Source: an uncultured Bacilli bacterium
GTDB lineage: Bacteria; Bacillota_I; Bacilli_A; RF39; UBA660
DNA length: 64,000 nt
Reading direction: 5' to 3'
Assembly: GCA_934130545.1 (NCBI GenBank)
Contig: CAKOYD010000003.1
Span: 48,017-112,016 of the forward strand
The first letter of the stretch is position 1; every line of letters begins with the position of its first letter. The position numbers and the translations under genes were made by a program. The notes under the pieces are model-generated. The model saw only the letters and a list, made by a program, of their open reading frames with translations, did not search any database and was not told where the DNA came from. Positions 36,028 through 45,992 of the stretch are shown here, piece after piece.

Positions 36028-37696
36028 AATCTTTATTAAATGCTCCTTTTATTTGTTCATATTTGCTTAGACTAGATTTACCATTCCATGTAATAAAGCC
36101 TCCTGTTAAACCGGCATCATATAGGGCATTTACTTGGTCCTCAATCTTTTGTTGGCCATAGATTACTGTTGGATTCCAATATGGTGTGTCATATGCGGTA
36201 ATCCATGTTCTGGCAATGGCTGGTGTTGATATCTCCGTTTGTCTTTCGGCAGCACCTTTAGCCCAATTGTTAACAGTTTTATAAGCATTAGTCCATGTAT
36301 CTATATTTCTTCCAAAGTGATCAGTATATGGCATTGAACTAATAACATCAACAACGTTTGAGATAGCAGGCCAATATTGACCGTAAGCAGTAACATAAGT
36401 ACTAGAACATTCTCCAAAGACATCTACTGATAAATAAACGTTTTCTTTGTGAATTTGATCAGCTGCATAGAATAAGAAGTTTTGAATAGCTTCGGCCTTT
36501 TCTTCATTATAAGTATTTTTAAAGTCGGCATTATTAACAGACATACGATAAGCTGTTTCAGGGAATCTTACATAGTCAAATTGAATTTCATTAAAGCCCA
36601 TTAATTTAACTGCTTCTTTAGCTAATTCAACATTATATTCCCATGCACCTCGACTATATGCTGATGGCCATGTAGAACCAGATATGCACTCATCTTTATG
36701 GTCTTTACCATAGTGAACATCATTAAATACAACTATTCTTCCTACAGCGTATATACCAGCTTCTTTTATTTTATCAATGGCTTTCTTGTAATCATCATTA
36801 TCGTTAATAGCAGTTTCGTAAGCAGTTGGAGAATACTCTTTAGCTACTTCTGAAGTGTAGGCTAAGGCGCCATCTTTAATATCTACAACAATAGTATTTA
36901 CTCCATTATTTTTAGCTATTTTTAAGTAAGAATCAATACCACCAATAGTAGCGGCATTTAGGTACATAGCTTTAGCATTTTTCATTAAGGAATTATTTTC
37001 AAATACAGGTTTTTCATATGGATAATAATCTAGTGTTGAGGCTTTACCGCCATATAATTCTCTAGAATATTTTCGATCTTTATGAATATCATAAATAGAA
37101 TTTTCATTATAATTTTCTTGAGCTAATTCTTCGGTATCTACTAAGTATTTACCATATACCCATCCAGTAGTGCCATCATAATCTATTTTATACATATTAA
37201 CACTGCCATCATCTTTTAAATAGTCATAATCTAATACTTTTAAACTATTGCCTTTTTTAACTAAAGATTCTATTTTAGAGTCTTTTTCATTTTTATATAT
37301 AGTAGCTGATGTTCTTACATATTTAGTATCTTCTAAGACAACATCTTTTTTATTACTCTTTAAATTATTTGTTTCAATATAATAGATACCTTTATCTAAT
37401 ATAACTTTAGTATAGTTTACTTCTTCATAAGTTATATTAGTTTTATCACTAGATACTTTAGTACCTCTTGTTAATTCTTCATCTAATTTAGTTAATGATT
37501 TAGTTTCATCATCATAATTATAAATACTTACAGTATTACTAGTAGATGCTACATACATATCAGTATATATAGGAAATAATGGTTTCCCTTTGACATTTAA
37601 TCTTCGATAGATAAGAAAAACTACTAATAAGATTAGACATACTAATAAAAGCATTCCTAATCCATTTAACTTTCTTTTTTTTCTGGCTCTTTTCAT
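36011..37696 (-). CDS. DUF4015 putative glycoside hydrolase with SH3-like domains
   Basis: A transmembrane anchor (residues 13-27) is followed by two SH3-like regions (about 40-190) and, from about 235, a TIM-barrel-like DUF4015 domain (NTIVVDIKDGALAY, GFNEIQFDYVRFPE, SVDVFGE, ISSMPYTDHFG). The domain is related to glycosidase superfamilies acting on envelope polysaccharide. SH3 modules suggest wall binding. At 561 residues it is longer than many relatives because of the tandem SH3 region. Confidence 0.82.
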   Translation of the reverse strand: MKRARKKRKLNGLGMLLLVCLILLVVFLIYRRLNVKGKPLFPIYTDMYVASTSNTVSIYNYDDETKSLTKLDEELTRGTKVSSDKTNITYEEVNYTKVILDKGIYYIETNNLKSNKKDVVLEDTKYVRTSATIYKNEKDSKIESLVKKGNSLKVLDYDYLKDDGSVNMYKIDYDGTTGWVYGKYLVDTEELAQENYNENSIYDIHKDRKYSRELYGGKASTLDYYPYEKPVFENNSLMKNAKAMYLNAATIGGIDSYLKIAKNNGVNTIVVDIKDGALAYTSEVAKEYSPTAYETAINDNDDYKKAIDKIKEAGIYAVGRIVVFNDVHYGKDHKDECISGSTWPSAYSRGAWEYNVELAKEAVKLMGFNEIQFDYVRFPETAYRMSVNNADFKNTYNEEKAEAIQNFLFYAADQIHKENVYLSVDVFGECSSTYVTAYGQYWPAISNVVDVISSMPYTDHFGRNIDTWTNAYKTVNNWAKGAAERQTEISTPAIARTWITAYDTPYWNPTVIYGQQKIEDQVNALYDAGLTGGFITWNGKSSLSKYEQIKGAFNKDYGQTN

Positions 37697-37800
37697 TAAT
37701 TCAACACCTCTAGTGTAAGTATAACATATATTTAATGATATTTCTATATTTTTTTGTTATTGATTATAAATATATATTTTAGTATAATTTAAATGGTGAT

Positions 37801-38121
37801 ATGATGAAGTTAAGATATGATAATAAAGAGATTAATTTAGTAGAATGTAAGTCTTTTTATACTAGATTTAAGGGTTTTATGTTAGAAAATAATATAGATA
37901 AGGCTTTACTATTTGATAAGTGTAATTCTGTACATACTTTTTTTATGAAGAAGAATATTGATATTATAATGTGTGATAAAGATAATAATATTTTATATAT
38001 CTATAATGATGTTGGTAAGAATAAGATTATATGGCCTAAAAAGAGCGCTTCTAAGGTATATGAATTACCCGTTAATTATTTTGATTATAAGTTAAATACT
38101 AAGTTTGAGGTGATTAAATGA
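37801..38121 (+). CDS. DUF192 family protein
   Basis: The 106-residue protein matches DUF192 (COG1430), with the TRFKGFML and HTFFMKKNIDIIMCDKD motifs. Function unknown. The start is one of two adjacent ATG codons. Its TGA stop overlaps the gpsA start by four bases, so translation is coupled. Confidence 0.82.
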   Translation: MMKLRYDNKEINLVECKSFYTRFKGFMLENNIDKALLFDKCNSVHTFFMKKNIDIIMCDKDNNILYIYNDVGKNKIIWPKKSASKVYELPVNYFDYKLNTKFEVIK

Positions 38122-39080
38122 AAATAGCTATTATTGGTAGTGGGGCTTTTGGAATTGCTTTATCGCATGTTTTTATTAAGAATACTAGTGATATTGCAAT
38201 GTGGACAGTACCTAGTGAATATGAAGAATTAATTAAATATCGAACTAATGATAAAGTACTAAAAGGAATAAAGGTAGATGATAGAATAAATATTAGTACT
38301 GATTTAAAAGAAGTTGTTAGGGATGCTAAGGTTATTGTTATAGCGATTCCGGTTAAATATATTGGTAATACTATTAAAGATGTTGCTAATTATATTACAA
38401 ATAATCAACATATATGTATTGCTTCTAAAGGAATTATTGATGAGAAATGTGAATTTGCTTATAGAACTATTCAGAAGTACGTTCATACTGATAAGATTGG
38501 TGTTATCTCCGGTGGAACATTTGCTATTGATATGGCAAAGGAATATCCAATGGGGTTAACTATTGCTTCTAAGAATGAAGATACTACTAAGATAATTAAG
38601 GAAGCTTTAACGACTTATTTTATTACTTGTGAAGTTAGTGATGATGTTATTGGTGTAGAGATATGTGGTGCTATTAAAAATATTTTAGCAATTGCTATGG
38701 GTATTTTGGAAGGACTTTGTGTTGTTGAATCAACAAAATATACTTTTATGACAAGATGTATTAATGATATTAGTAAGATGATATGTAGTTTAGGTGGTAA
38801 GAAAGATACAGTGTTTACTTATGCTGGAATTGGTGATATTTTACTTACTTGTAGTTCTTCTAAGAGTAGAAACTTTACATTTGGTAAGATGATTGGAGAA
38901 AAAGCAAGTAAAGAAGAATTAGATAATTATATAGAAAATACTACTATTGAAGGGTTATATACTTTAAAATCTATGAAGAACTTGCTTAATCAAAATGATA
39001 TTTCAATGGATTTAATTAATTATCTAGAAGATATTATATATAATGATGTTGAGCCTGAAAGCTTGATAAAGTTAATATAA
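38118..39080 (+). CDS. gpsA: Glycerol-3-phosphate dehydrogenase [NAD(P)+]
   Basis: The N-terminal Rossmann motif GSGAFGIALS, the IVIAIPVKY segment and the catalytic lysine in EICGAIKNILAIAMG identify GpsA. It reduces dihydroxyacetone phosphate to sn-glycerol-3-phosphate for phospholipids. The length of 320 residues is normal. Confidence 0.93.
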   Translation: MKIAIIGSGAFGIALSHVFIKNTSDIAMWTVPSEYEELIKYRTNDKVLKGIKVDDRINISTDLKEVVRDAKVIVIAIPVKYIGNTIKDVANYITNNQHICIASKGIIDEKCEFAYRTIQKYVHTDKIGVISGGTFAIDMAKEYPMGLTIASKNEDTTKIIKEALTTYFITCEVSDDVIGVEICGAIKNILAIAMGILEGLCVVESTKYTFMTRCINDISKMICSLGGKKDTVFTYAGIGDILLTCSSSKSRNFTFGKMIGEKASKEELDNYIENTTIEGLYTLKSMKNLLNQNDISMDLINYLEDIIYNDVEPESLIKLI

Positions 39081-39112
39081 AAAAATAATTTGAAAAAAAA
39101 TTGTAAATTTTA

Positions 39113-39141
39113 TTGCTATACATCGATTAATATTGTATGAT
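39113..39141 (+). promoter_or_regulatory. Promoter of tnpB
   Basis: TTGCTA (39113-39118) and TATGAT (39136-39141) are separated by 17 bp, about 40 bp before tnpB. Confidence 0.55.
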
Positions 39142-39182
39142 AAGGACATAGTATTAAGAAACTAACAAGGGGGGGATCATTA

Positions 39183-40337
39183 ATGTATTACAGGGCATAT
39201 AAATTTAGAATTTATTCAAATGAAACTCAAAAAGTTTTAATTAATAAAACACTAGGATGTACTAGGTTTGTCTACAACTATTTTTTAAATATGTTGAAAG
39301 AAAATGGTTATAAGAAATCAAATGAAAATATAAGACATTATACTCATTATTTAAAATATGAATATCCATTTTTACAAGAAATAGATAGCATTGCTATAAA
39401 TAAAGCATTATTAAATCTAGATGATTCATATAAAAGATTTTTTAATAAACAAGGTGGTTATCCAAAATTCAAAAGTAAATTTAGTAAAAATAGTTATAAT
39501 ACAACTGCCATTTATGGTACGTACAAGAATCATAACTATTGTAATATTGAACTTGACTTAGAAAACAAAACTATAAAATTACCTAAACTTAAAGTAATGA
39601 AAATTAGAGGTTATAGAAACATAGAGTCTATCAATGGAAGAATATTAAATGCGACTATCTCAAAAGAACCAAATGGAAAATATTATGTTTCTGTACTTTT
39701 TGAAATTCATGATGAAATTGATAAAGTTATTCCATCTTCAATAGTAGGTATAGATTTAGGAGTTAAAAGCCTTCTAACTCTTTCTAATGGAACTGTATTT
39801 GAAAACAATAAATATATCTTAAAATATGAGAAAAGAATAAAAAGAATGCAAAGATCATTAGCAAGAAAAGTAAAAGACAGTGAAAATTATAAAAAGTGCA
39901 AACAAAAATTAGCGATACTTCATTCAAAACTAGCAAATGCAAGAAAATATTATATACATAAAATAACTAAAAATATTACAGATGAATATGATATTATCTC
40001 ATGTGAAAAACTTCATACTAAAGAAATGATAATAAATGGCAAAAAGACAACTCTATCAAAAAATATAAATGATGCAAGTTTCAATGAAATATTAAAACAA
40101 CTAGAGTATAAATCGAAGTTTAAAGGTAAACAGTTTTATCAAATATATGATTATTATCCCTCAAGTCAAACTTGTAGTGTGTGTGAAAATATTGATAAAA
40201 AATATAAGAACCTAAACGAAAGGGAATATAAATGTACAAAGTGTCATTTAGAAATAGATAGAGATTTGAATGCTAGTATTAATATAATGTTTGAAGGGGT
40301 AAAAATGTATATGAAAAATTATTGCAGTAATTATTAA
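39183..40337 (+). CDS. tnpB: TnpB, RNA-guided nuclease of IS200/IS605 family
   Basis: The 384 residues contain a complete RuvC triad: D191 in GIDLG, E275 in SCEKL and D361 in DRDLNAS, with a zinc ribbon C331/C334/C351/C354. TnpB proteins are omega-RNA-guided DNA endonucleases ancestral to Cas12. No catalytic loss is visible. The ribosome site is a G7 tract eight bases before ATG. The 3' flank 40338-40460 probably encodes the omega-RNA scaffold. Confidence 0.9.
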   Translation: MYYRAYKFRIYSNETQKVLINKTLGCTRFVYNYFLNMLKENGYKKSNENIRHYTHYLKYEYPFLQEIDSIAINKALLNLDDSYKRFFNKQGGYPKFKSKFSKNSYNTTAIYGTYKNHNYCNIELDLENKTIKLPKLKVMKIRGYRNIESINGRILNATISKEPNGKYYVSVLFEIHDEIDKVIPSSIVGIDLGVKSLLTLSNGTVFENNKYILKYEKRIKRMQRSLARKVKDSENYKKCKQKLAILHSKLANARKYYIHKITKNITDEYDIISCEKLHTKEMIINGKKTTLSKNINDASFNEILKQLEYKSKFKGKQFYQIYDYYPSSQTCSVCENIDKKYKNLNEREYKCTKCHLEIDRDLNASINIMFEGVKMYMKNYCSNY

Positions 40338-40460
40338 AAGGAACAAATAAATTAAAAATATATATTATGTACGGTAGCGACTATCGGAATTTAAGTCTGT
40401 TGGAGAAGACTCAGTAGAGTGTCTGTGAAGCAGAAATTTGGAATCGTGAGGTTTCAACGA
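40338..40460 (+). ncRNA. Putative omega-RNA (reRNA) scaffold and right end of the element
   Basis: Non-coding, with local inverted repeats such as CGGTAGCGACTATCG and AGTCT/AGACT, immediately after tnpB, the position where TnpB guide RNAs are encoded. The guide would lie just beyond the right end. Confidence 0.5.
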
Positions 40461-40466
40461 TAAATT

Positions 40467-41012
40467 TTAATTTATCACTTGTTCTGTCCATATATTTCCA
40501 TTAATAAATTTAGTTAGAGCCATGATAAAGGCTTCTTCAGTTAGGTTGGTTCTGGTAATAACATTTTTGGTTAGATAACTAATAGCACCTTCCCTACTTT
40601 CTTCTTCGTTAGGAATAAATAATTTAGTTATTACTTTGTTGAGATCAGTACTTATTATTTCGTCTAGATATTTATTACTTACCGGGAAGCCGGCACTAGT
40701 ACCCATACTAATATTTCCTTCTTTATCACTAATTAGAGCAATATTTATTATAATATAGTCTCCTAGAAGATTAGTAATACCACTTTCAATAGTTAAGAAA
40801 TAGTCAACATCTAGATTATTTTCTTTAGCATAGTTAATTAAGTTATTCATTCTATTCTTAGCACCCATATATATTTCTTCATTTACTGGTTCATCACTAA
40901 CATCGCTAGATACTTTAATACCTTCGATAGAAATGTTAGAATAATATTTTTCTAAGGCCATTTTAGCACCATTTATTTTAACTTGATTAGTACTACCTAC
41001 TAATGCTTTCAT
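40467..41012 (-). CDS. YjjX/DUF84 inosine/xanthosine triphosphatase
   Basis: The GSTNQVKINGAKMAL start, the VSDEPVNEEIYMGAKNR motif and FPVSNKYLDEI match the DUF84 non-canonical purine NTP phosphatase family, which cleans ITP and XTP from the pool. The length of 181 residues is typical. Confidence 0.85.
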   Translation of the reverse strand: MKALVGSTNQVKINGAKMALEKYYSNISIEGIKVSSDVSDEPVNEEIYMGAKNRMNNLINYAKENNLDVDYFLTIESGITNLLGDYIIINIALISDKEGNISMGTSAGFPVSNKYLDEIISTDLNKVITKLFIPNEEESREGAISYLTKNVITRTNLTEEAFIMALTKFINGNIWTEQVIN

Positions 41013-41059
41013 ATAATCACCAATAAAACTATAACAAATATTTATGTATTTAGCAACTT

Positions 41060-43651
41060 TTAGACACCAATATCTTTATTAGTTTTACGATATATTAATT
41101 TTCTAATAAAATCTAATGGGATTATTGATAGGGCTAATATGAACATAACGATAAATTCTTTTAATTGAAGACCACTTGTTCTAAAGAGACTTCCTCCAAA
41201 ATAGATTAGATATACTTGCATGCATATAACAAAACCCATAATACCAATAAATGCTTTATTATTTAGAATATTAGCTAAGATATTAAGTCTGTGTGTTCGA
41301 GCATTAAAACTATTAAAGATACTGATAAAGATAAGTAATCCAAAGAAAGCTGTTAAAACATATTCGTTATTAGGACCTATTCGATAGAAACTTTTAATAA
41401 AATTACTTTTTAGAAATACTAAGCAGACAATAGCAGAATATATTCCGGTTATTAATATTTCATTTAACATATATTTATTAATAATATTTTCATTTTTACT
41501 TTTAGGATATTCTTCCATATATTCTAGTAAGGCTGGTTCATAACTAAAGGCTAGTCCGGATAGTGTATCCATAATCATATTTATCCATAACATTTGAATA
41601 ACAGTGACGGGAACAGGAACACCAATAAATGGGCCGATGATAGATACTAGTAAAGTGCATAGATTAATAGTTAGTTGACATATAATAAATTTTCTAATAC
41701 TTTTAAAGACAGTTCTTCCATATAGAATGGCATTAGTGATTGATGTAAAGCGATTATCTAATATTACAATATCAGAGGCTTCTTTACTTACTTCAGTACC
41801 ACTACCCATAGCAAAACCAACATCAGCTTTTTTTAGGGCCGGAGCATCATTTACTCCATCACCGGTCATACCTACTACTAAAGATAATTCTTGCGATAGT
41901 CTTACCATTCTACTTTTATCAGTGGGAAGAGCTCGCGCTATTACTTTTATATTTTCTAAGTTAATTTTAATATCTTCATCAGTCATTTTATTTAATTCTT
42001 CACTAGTTATTACTAAGTCATTTTTACTAGTGATAATACCTACTTCTTTAGCTATAGAATAAGCGGTATCTTTATTATCACCAGTCATCATTACTACTTG
42101 AATGTGAGCACTTTGAGCACGATTAACAGCTTCTTTTGCATCAGTTCTTACTTCATCTTTTAATAAGACAAAACCTAGTAAGGTAGAATTTTTTAAATAG
42201 TTAAGAGAATATTTATTATCTGATATAGCTAAGGCAATAACTCTAATACCAGATGATGTATATTCTAAAATTAAATTAGATATTTTTTTACGATCTAATA
42301 TTTCAATATTATTAGTATGATTATTATAATATTTACTACAATTATCTATTATTATTTCAGGTGCTCCTTTAATTAGTTTTATTTGTTTATTATTTCTTTC
42401 TATTAAACTTACCGCATATTTATTTTGACTATTAAATTCTATTTTATTAATTATTTTGACACTACTATCTTTATTTTCATTACAGAATCTTAGAATAGCT
42501 TTATCAGTAATATTACCTCCTAAGATTTTATCCTTATTGATAACACTATCATTATTATATATTAAACTATCTTTAATTAAGTTTTTATAATTACCAGTTA
42601 ATTCAATTAAATTACTATATTCTTTATTATTACAATCAAGTATTCCTACAACATCCATTCGTCCGTTAGTAAGAGTACCTGTTTTGTCAGTAAATAAGAT
42701 GTTTAAATTACCACTTGTTTCTATGCCAACTAGTCTTCTTACCAGAACATTATCTTTTAACATTCTTTTCATATTAGAGGATAGTACTAGGGTAATCATC
42801 ATAGGCAATCCTTCGGGAACTGCTACTACTATTAAGGTAACTGCTAAAGTTAAGGAATGTAAGATATAGCCTAACATTATTTTATAGTTAGTAATAGTTT
42901 TAATTATTAGGCTAAGATCAAAGTTATTTTGGATAACTATTTTATTAAATAAGTAAGATAAGGCTACTATTATGGAAGCACCATAGCCTAGGGTACTGAT
43001 ATTTTTGGCTAGTTTAGATAGTCTTTGTTTTAGGACAGATGGTTCTTCTTTAATTTGAAGTTCACTAGCGATATGGCCATAGTACGTGCTATCACCAACT
43101 TTTTGAACAAGAAATTTTCCTTCTCCAGAAGTGATGATTGTACCTCGGTAAATAGCTTTACCTTGAGATAATTCTTTTTCTTTACTTTCACCATTTAAGA
43201 CTGATTCATCAACAGAGACTGTGCCTTCGATAATAGTACCATCAGCACATACTTTTTCACCACTACTAATTTTTACAACATCCCCTACTACTACTTCATC
43301 AATAGGTATTTCTACTACTTTTTTATTTCTAATTACTAAGCACTTAATTAAAGATGATTCTTCTTGTAATCTTTTAAAGGCTTTGGATGAGCCGTATTCA
43401 GAGATACTAGATATAAAAGAGGCAATAAAGATGGCTATTACTATACCAATTGTTTCGTACCAGTCAAAGTCTTTTATTAAGAATATTACTTTTATTCCTA
43501 GGGCTATTAATAGTATTTTTATGATAGGATCACCTAGGGTTTCAATTAATAATTTAAAGAAAGTATCAGATTCTTTTTTAGTTAAGCTATTAGTACCATA
43601 TTTTTCTCTACTTTTTACTACTTCTTCATCAGTTAGTCCATTAGTATTCAT
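41060..43651 (-). CDS. Calcium-transporting P-type ATPase (type II)
   Basis: Ten transmembrane helices, phosphorylation motif DKTGTLTNG, nucleotide-binding KGAPE, and hinge TGDGVNDAPAL are present in 863 residues. VVAVPEGLPM in M4 and the M6 segment NMIMDTLSGLAFSYEP resemble plasma-membrane calcium ATPases (type IIB). It should export calcium. It appears monocistronic. Confidence 0.92.
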   Translation of the reverse strand: MNTNGLTDEEVVKSREKYGTNSLTKKESDTFFKLLIETLGDPIIKILLIALGIKVIFLIKDFDWYETIGIVIAIFIASFISSISEYGSSKAFKRLQEESSLIKCLVIRNKKVVEIPIDEVVVGDVVKISSGEKVCADGTIIEGTVSVDESVLNGESKEKELSQGKAIYRGTIITSGEGKFLVQKVGDSTYYGHIASELQIKEEPSVLKQRLSKLAKNISTLGYGASIIVALSYLFNKIVIQNNFDLSLIIKTITNYKIMLGYILHSLTLAVTLIVVAVPEGLPMMITLVLSSNMKRMLKDNVLVRRLVGIETSGNLNILFTDKTGTLTNGRMDVVGILDCNNKEYSNLIELTGNYKNLIKDSLIYNNDSVINKDKILGGNITDKAILRFCNENKDSSVKIINKIEFNSQNKYAVSLIERNNKQIKLIKGAPEIIIDNCSKYYNNHTNNIEILDRKKISNLILEYTSSGIRVIALAISDNKYSLNYLKNSTLLGFVLLKDEVRTDAKEAVNRAQSAHIQVVMMTGDNKDTAYSIAKEVGIITSKNDLVITSEELNKMTDEDIKINLENIKVIARALPTDKSRMVRLSQELSLVVGMTGDGVNDAPALKKADVGFAMGSGTEVSKEASDIVILDNRFTSITNAILYGRTVFKSIRKFIICQLTINLCTLLVSIIGPFIGVPVPVTVIQMLWINMIMDTLSGLAFSYEPALLEYMEEYPKSKNENIINKYMLNEILITGIYSAIVCLVFLKSNFIKSFYRIGPNNEYVLTAFFGLLIFISIFNSFNARTHRLNILANILNNKAFIGIMGFVICMQVYLIYFGGSLFRTSGLQLKEFIVMFILALSIIPLDFIRKLIYRKTNKDIGV

Positions 43652-43768
43652 AAATACCTCCCAATAAAGAATATTAATAATTATTCTTTTTAGAAGATAT
43701 ATGTTTCGACAATTTTATAAAATAAAAGTAAATACATATAGTGATGTACTTACTTATTGATATTATTA

Positions 43769-43876
43769 TTAATATAGGCAGCTGCCTGGTGTTCTTGGGA
43801 AGGCACTGACGTCTCTTATGTTATTCATTCCTGTCATATACATTATTAATCTTTCAAAGCCCATACCAAATTTGCT
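43769..43876 (-). pseudogene. asnS: Asparaginyl-tRNA synthetase 3' remnant
   Basis: On the minus strand one frame reads GMGFERLIMYMTG then MNNIRDVSAFPRTPG and a stop five codons later. This is motif 3 and the C-terminus of AsnRS; nothing upstream of it matches. No start or ribosome site is present, so it is a stranded fragment about 35 codons long. Confidence 0.8.
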
Positions 43877-43923
43877 TTTTACTATTATAGTATAACACAT
43901 TTTTATAAAAATTATATATTTTT

Positions 43924-44412
43924 TTACTTTGATATTTCTATTTGATATAAGTTTTCTAGGTATTTTTTATTGGCAAGTTCAAATTCACAATTTCCTATCT
44001 TTTTAAAACCTACTTTCTGATAAAATGCGTTAGCACTATTTTCTTTTAGGGTACTGACTAATATATACTTAAAATCATTCTTTAATAATTTTGTTATATA
44101 ATCTACTAGTGATTTACCGATACCTAGTCCTTGATAATCTTTGTCAACATATAGAGCATATATTTCAGCATATGATGAGTCATAGTCTTTTTTATTAATG
44201 CCATATCTTAAGAAGGCTACTACTTTATTATCTTTAACGTATACGATATATTCATTAATTTTATTTTGGCATTTTAGAATACTATCATTTAATTTTGATT
44301 CTAGGTTATTTAGTAAATCATCAGGAAAGATGTTTTTGTAAGTTATTTTCCAGTTGGCAATATTGATTTTAACAATACTTTCCGCATCTGTGATGTTGGC
44401 TTTTCTTATCAT
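43924..44412 (-). CDS. GNAT family N-acetyltransferase
   Basis: A 162-residue single GNAT fold: IYALYVDKDYQGLGIGKSLVDY carries the acetyl-CoA pyrophosphate loop (Q/R-x-x-G-x-G), and the C-terminal AFYQKVGFKKIG strand is typical. Substrate unknown. It is the last gene of the island run. Confidence 0.85.
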   Translation of the reverse strand: MIRKANITDAESIVKINIANWKITYKNIFPDDLLNNLESKLNDSILKCQNKINEYIVYVKDNKVVAFLRYGINKKDYDSSYAEIYALYVDKDYQGLGIGKSLVDYITKLLKNDFKYILVSTLKENSANAFYQKVGFKKIGNCEFELANKKYLENLYQIEISK

Positions 44413-44445
44413 GGAATGTTCAACTCCTTTATTACGATATATTAA

Positions 44446-45222
44446 TTAGATTTTTTTAGATAAACTTATCATATTTTCTATTATATCATTTTTGATATTT
44501 TTATATTCTTCTATTAAATATATTTCATTTAGTTTAGTTTTGTCAAAGTAACCTATTGTTTTATCATTGTATTCTATTATGCATAAGTTATCTTCATTAG
44601 AAATGAGATACTGTTCAAATTCTTGATAGTTTTGATAATTATTTTTAACAAATGAATATATAAATTCGTTAAAATTATGATATTCATTATTGATATATGG
44701 TCTTATGTTATATGTATCAGTAGTGTTAATGTAAGATATTTTGGGATATTTTTCTAATCGATATTCTCCTTCATCATCAACGATATTTCCCTTTACTTTA
44801 TCATTGATTTTAAAACCATATCCAAAATGTCTATAAAAGCTTAAGCCAGATATAGATGCTGGTATTTCAACTCTATCGGCTCTTTTATAATATATATCAT
44901 TTTCTAAGGTTTCAATTATCTTTCTGCCTATTCCTTTGCCTTTGTACGATGGATCAATAAAGATAGTAAAGAACGAACTTTCTGTTTGACTGCCCCAATA
45001 TGGGCCAATCATTCCTACTCCAATAATTTTTTGACTATCTAATACAACATAGCAATTAAATACTTGAGCTCTTTTTTTAATAGTATCTTTGTTTAATGTT
45101 TTTACTAATTTATCGATAGATTCTTTTGGATAATCTTTTATATTTTCAGTATATAAATCTTTAGCAATTATTTTACTGATTTCATATTCATCACCATCTA
45201 TATATTTTCTTACAGTTATCAT
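44446..45222 (-). CDS. GNAT family N-acetyltransferase, two-part
   Basis: The N-terminal half is a GNAT domain (IFIDPSYKGKGIGRKIIETLE; LSFYRHFGYG). Residues 150-258 appear to be a second, degenerate GNAT-like or accessory domain. Substrate unknown. It is 30 bp from the S51 peptidase gene in an operon-like run. Confidence 0.8.
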   Translation of the reverse strand: MITVRKYIDGDEYEISKIIAKDLYTENIKDYPKESIDKLVKTLNKDTIKKRAQVFNCYVVLDSQKIIGVGMIGPYWGSQTESSFFTIFIDPSYKGKGIGRKIIETLENDIYYKRADRVEIPASISGLSFYRHFGYGFKINDKVKGNIVDDEGEYRLEKYPKISYINTTDTYNIRPYINNEYHNFNEFIYSFVKNNYQNYQEFEQYLISNEDNLCIIEYNDKTIGYFDKTKLNEIYLIEEYKNIKNDIIENMISLSKKI

Positions 45223-45251
45223 TTTATCACCTGCCTTATTTCTAAGTTTAT

Positions 45252-45908
45252 TTATTCTCCTAAAACGTAATATAGTCCTTCAATTATCATTTTGTTATTT
45301 TTTATTTTTATAAATGATTCATTTGGTAAACAATATATTTTAATATATTTACTTACATTAAGAATTTCTTTTAAATTATCTAGACTATCAATATTTAAGT
45401 GTGGATAAATTAATGGTTCTGCTAGACCTATTCCATCGTATTCAACTAGTTTATTGTTTTCATCAAGATATTTAACCTTTTTTGCTTGATTCATAGCACC
45501 CGCACTGACACCAAAAATTAATCCTTTAAAGTTTTTAAGAGAAGTTATTAAATTGTATTGTTCTATATTTTTCATTTGTTGTCTAGGATTACCACCAAGA
45601 AGATAGATAATATTAGAGTTATTTATTATTTCTTTAATATTACTTCTGTCTATGCGATTATCTATTACATAATAATTTTTAAATTCTATATTTATATTTT
45701 TAAAACACTTTATAGTTTTACCTATTAAATTATCATTACCATCATAATTACTAAAGTCTGATGTAACGAATGTAATTATAGAGTTTTGTTTAATATCTTC
45801 TTTTAAATGTGCTGACTGTTCTTTGGTAAATCCAATGTCAGTATTGACACGACTAAATAAATAATTAATTAAACTATTCTCTTTGTTATTTTTGAAATTA
45901 GTAATCAT
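45252..45908 (-). CDS. Peptidase S51 (dipeptidase E-like) family protein
   Basis: 218 residues with IYLLGGNPRQQM and the nucleophile elbow FGVSAGAMN, as in S51 serine peptidases (PepE and cyanophycinase relatives) that cleave beta/alpha-aspartyl dipeptides. A second S51 gene follows upstream. Confidence 0.82.
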   Translation of the reverse strand: MITNFKNNKENSLINYLFSRVNTDIGFTKEQSAHLKEDIKQNSIITFVTSDFSNYDGNDNLIGKTIKCFKNINIEFKNYYVIDNRIDRSNIKEIINNSNIIYLLGGNPRQQMKNIEQYNLITSLKNFKGLIFGVSAGAMNQAKKVKYLDENNKLVEYDGIGLAEPLIYPHLNIDSLDNLKEILNVSKYIKIYCLPNESFIKIKNNKMIIEGLYYVLGE

Positions 45909-45992
45909 CTTTTCACCTACTTTAATTTTCTATTATTTTTTTGTTATGATTTATTATTAAAATAGTGTAAAAATATTTATAAACATCTATAT

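Larger units (their letters stand above)
39090..40460 (+). mobile_element. Solitary IS200/IS605-type element carrying tnpB
   Basis: The element consists of tnpB and a structured 3' tail without a TnpA transposase. The right end is probably near 40460, after TTTGGAATCGTGAGGTTTCAAC, a typical terminal segment. The left boundary between gpsA and the promoter is uncertain. It lies between gpsA and the yjjX-like gene. Confidence 0.6.
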
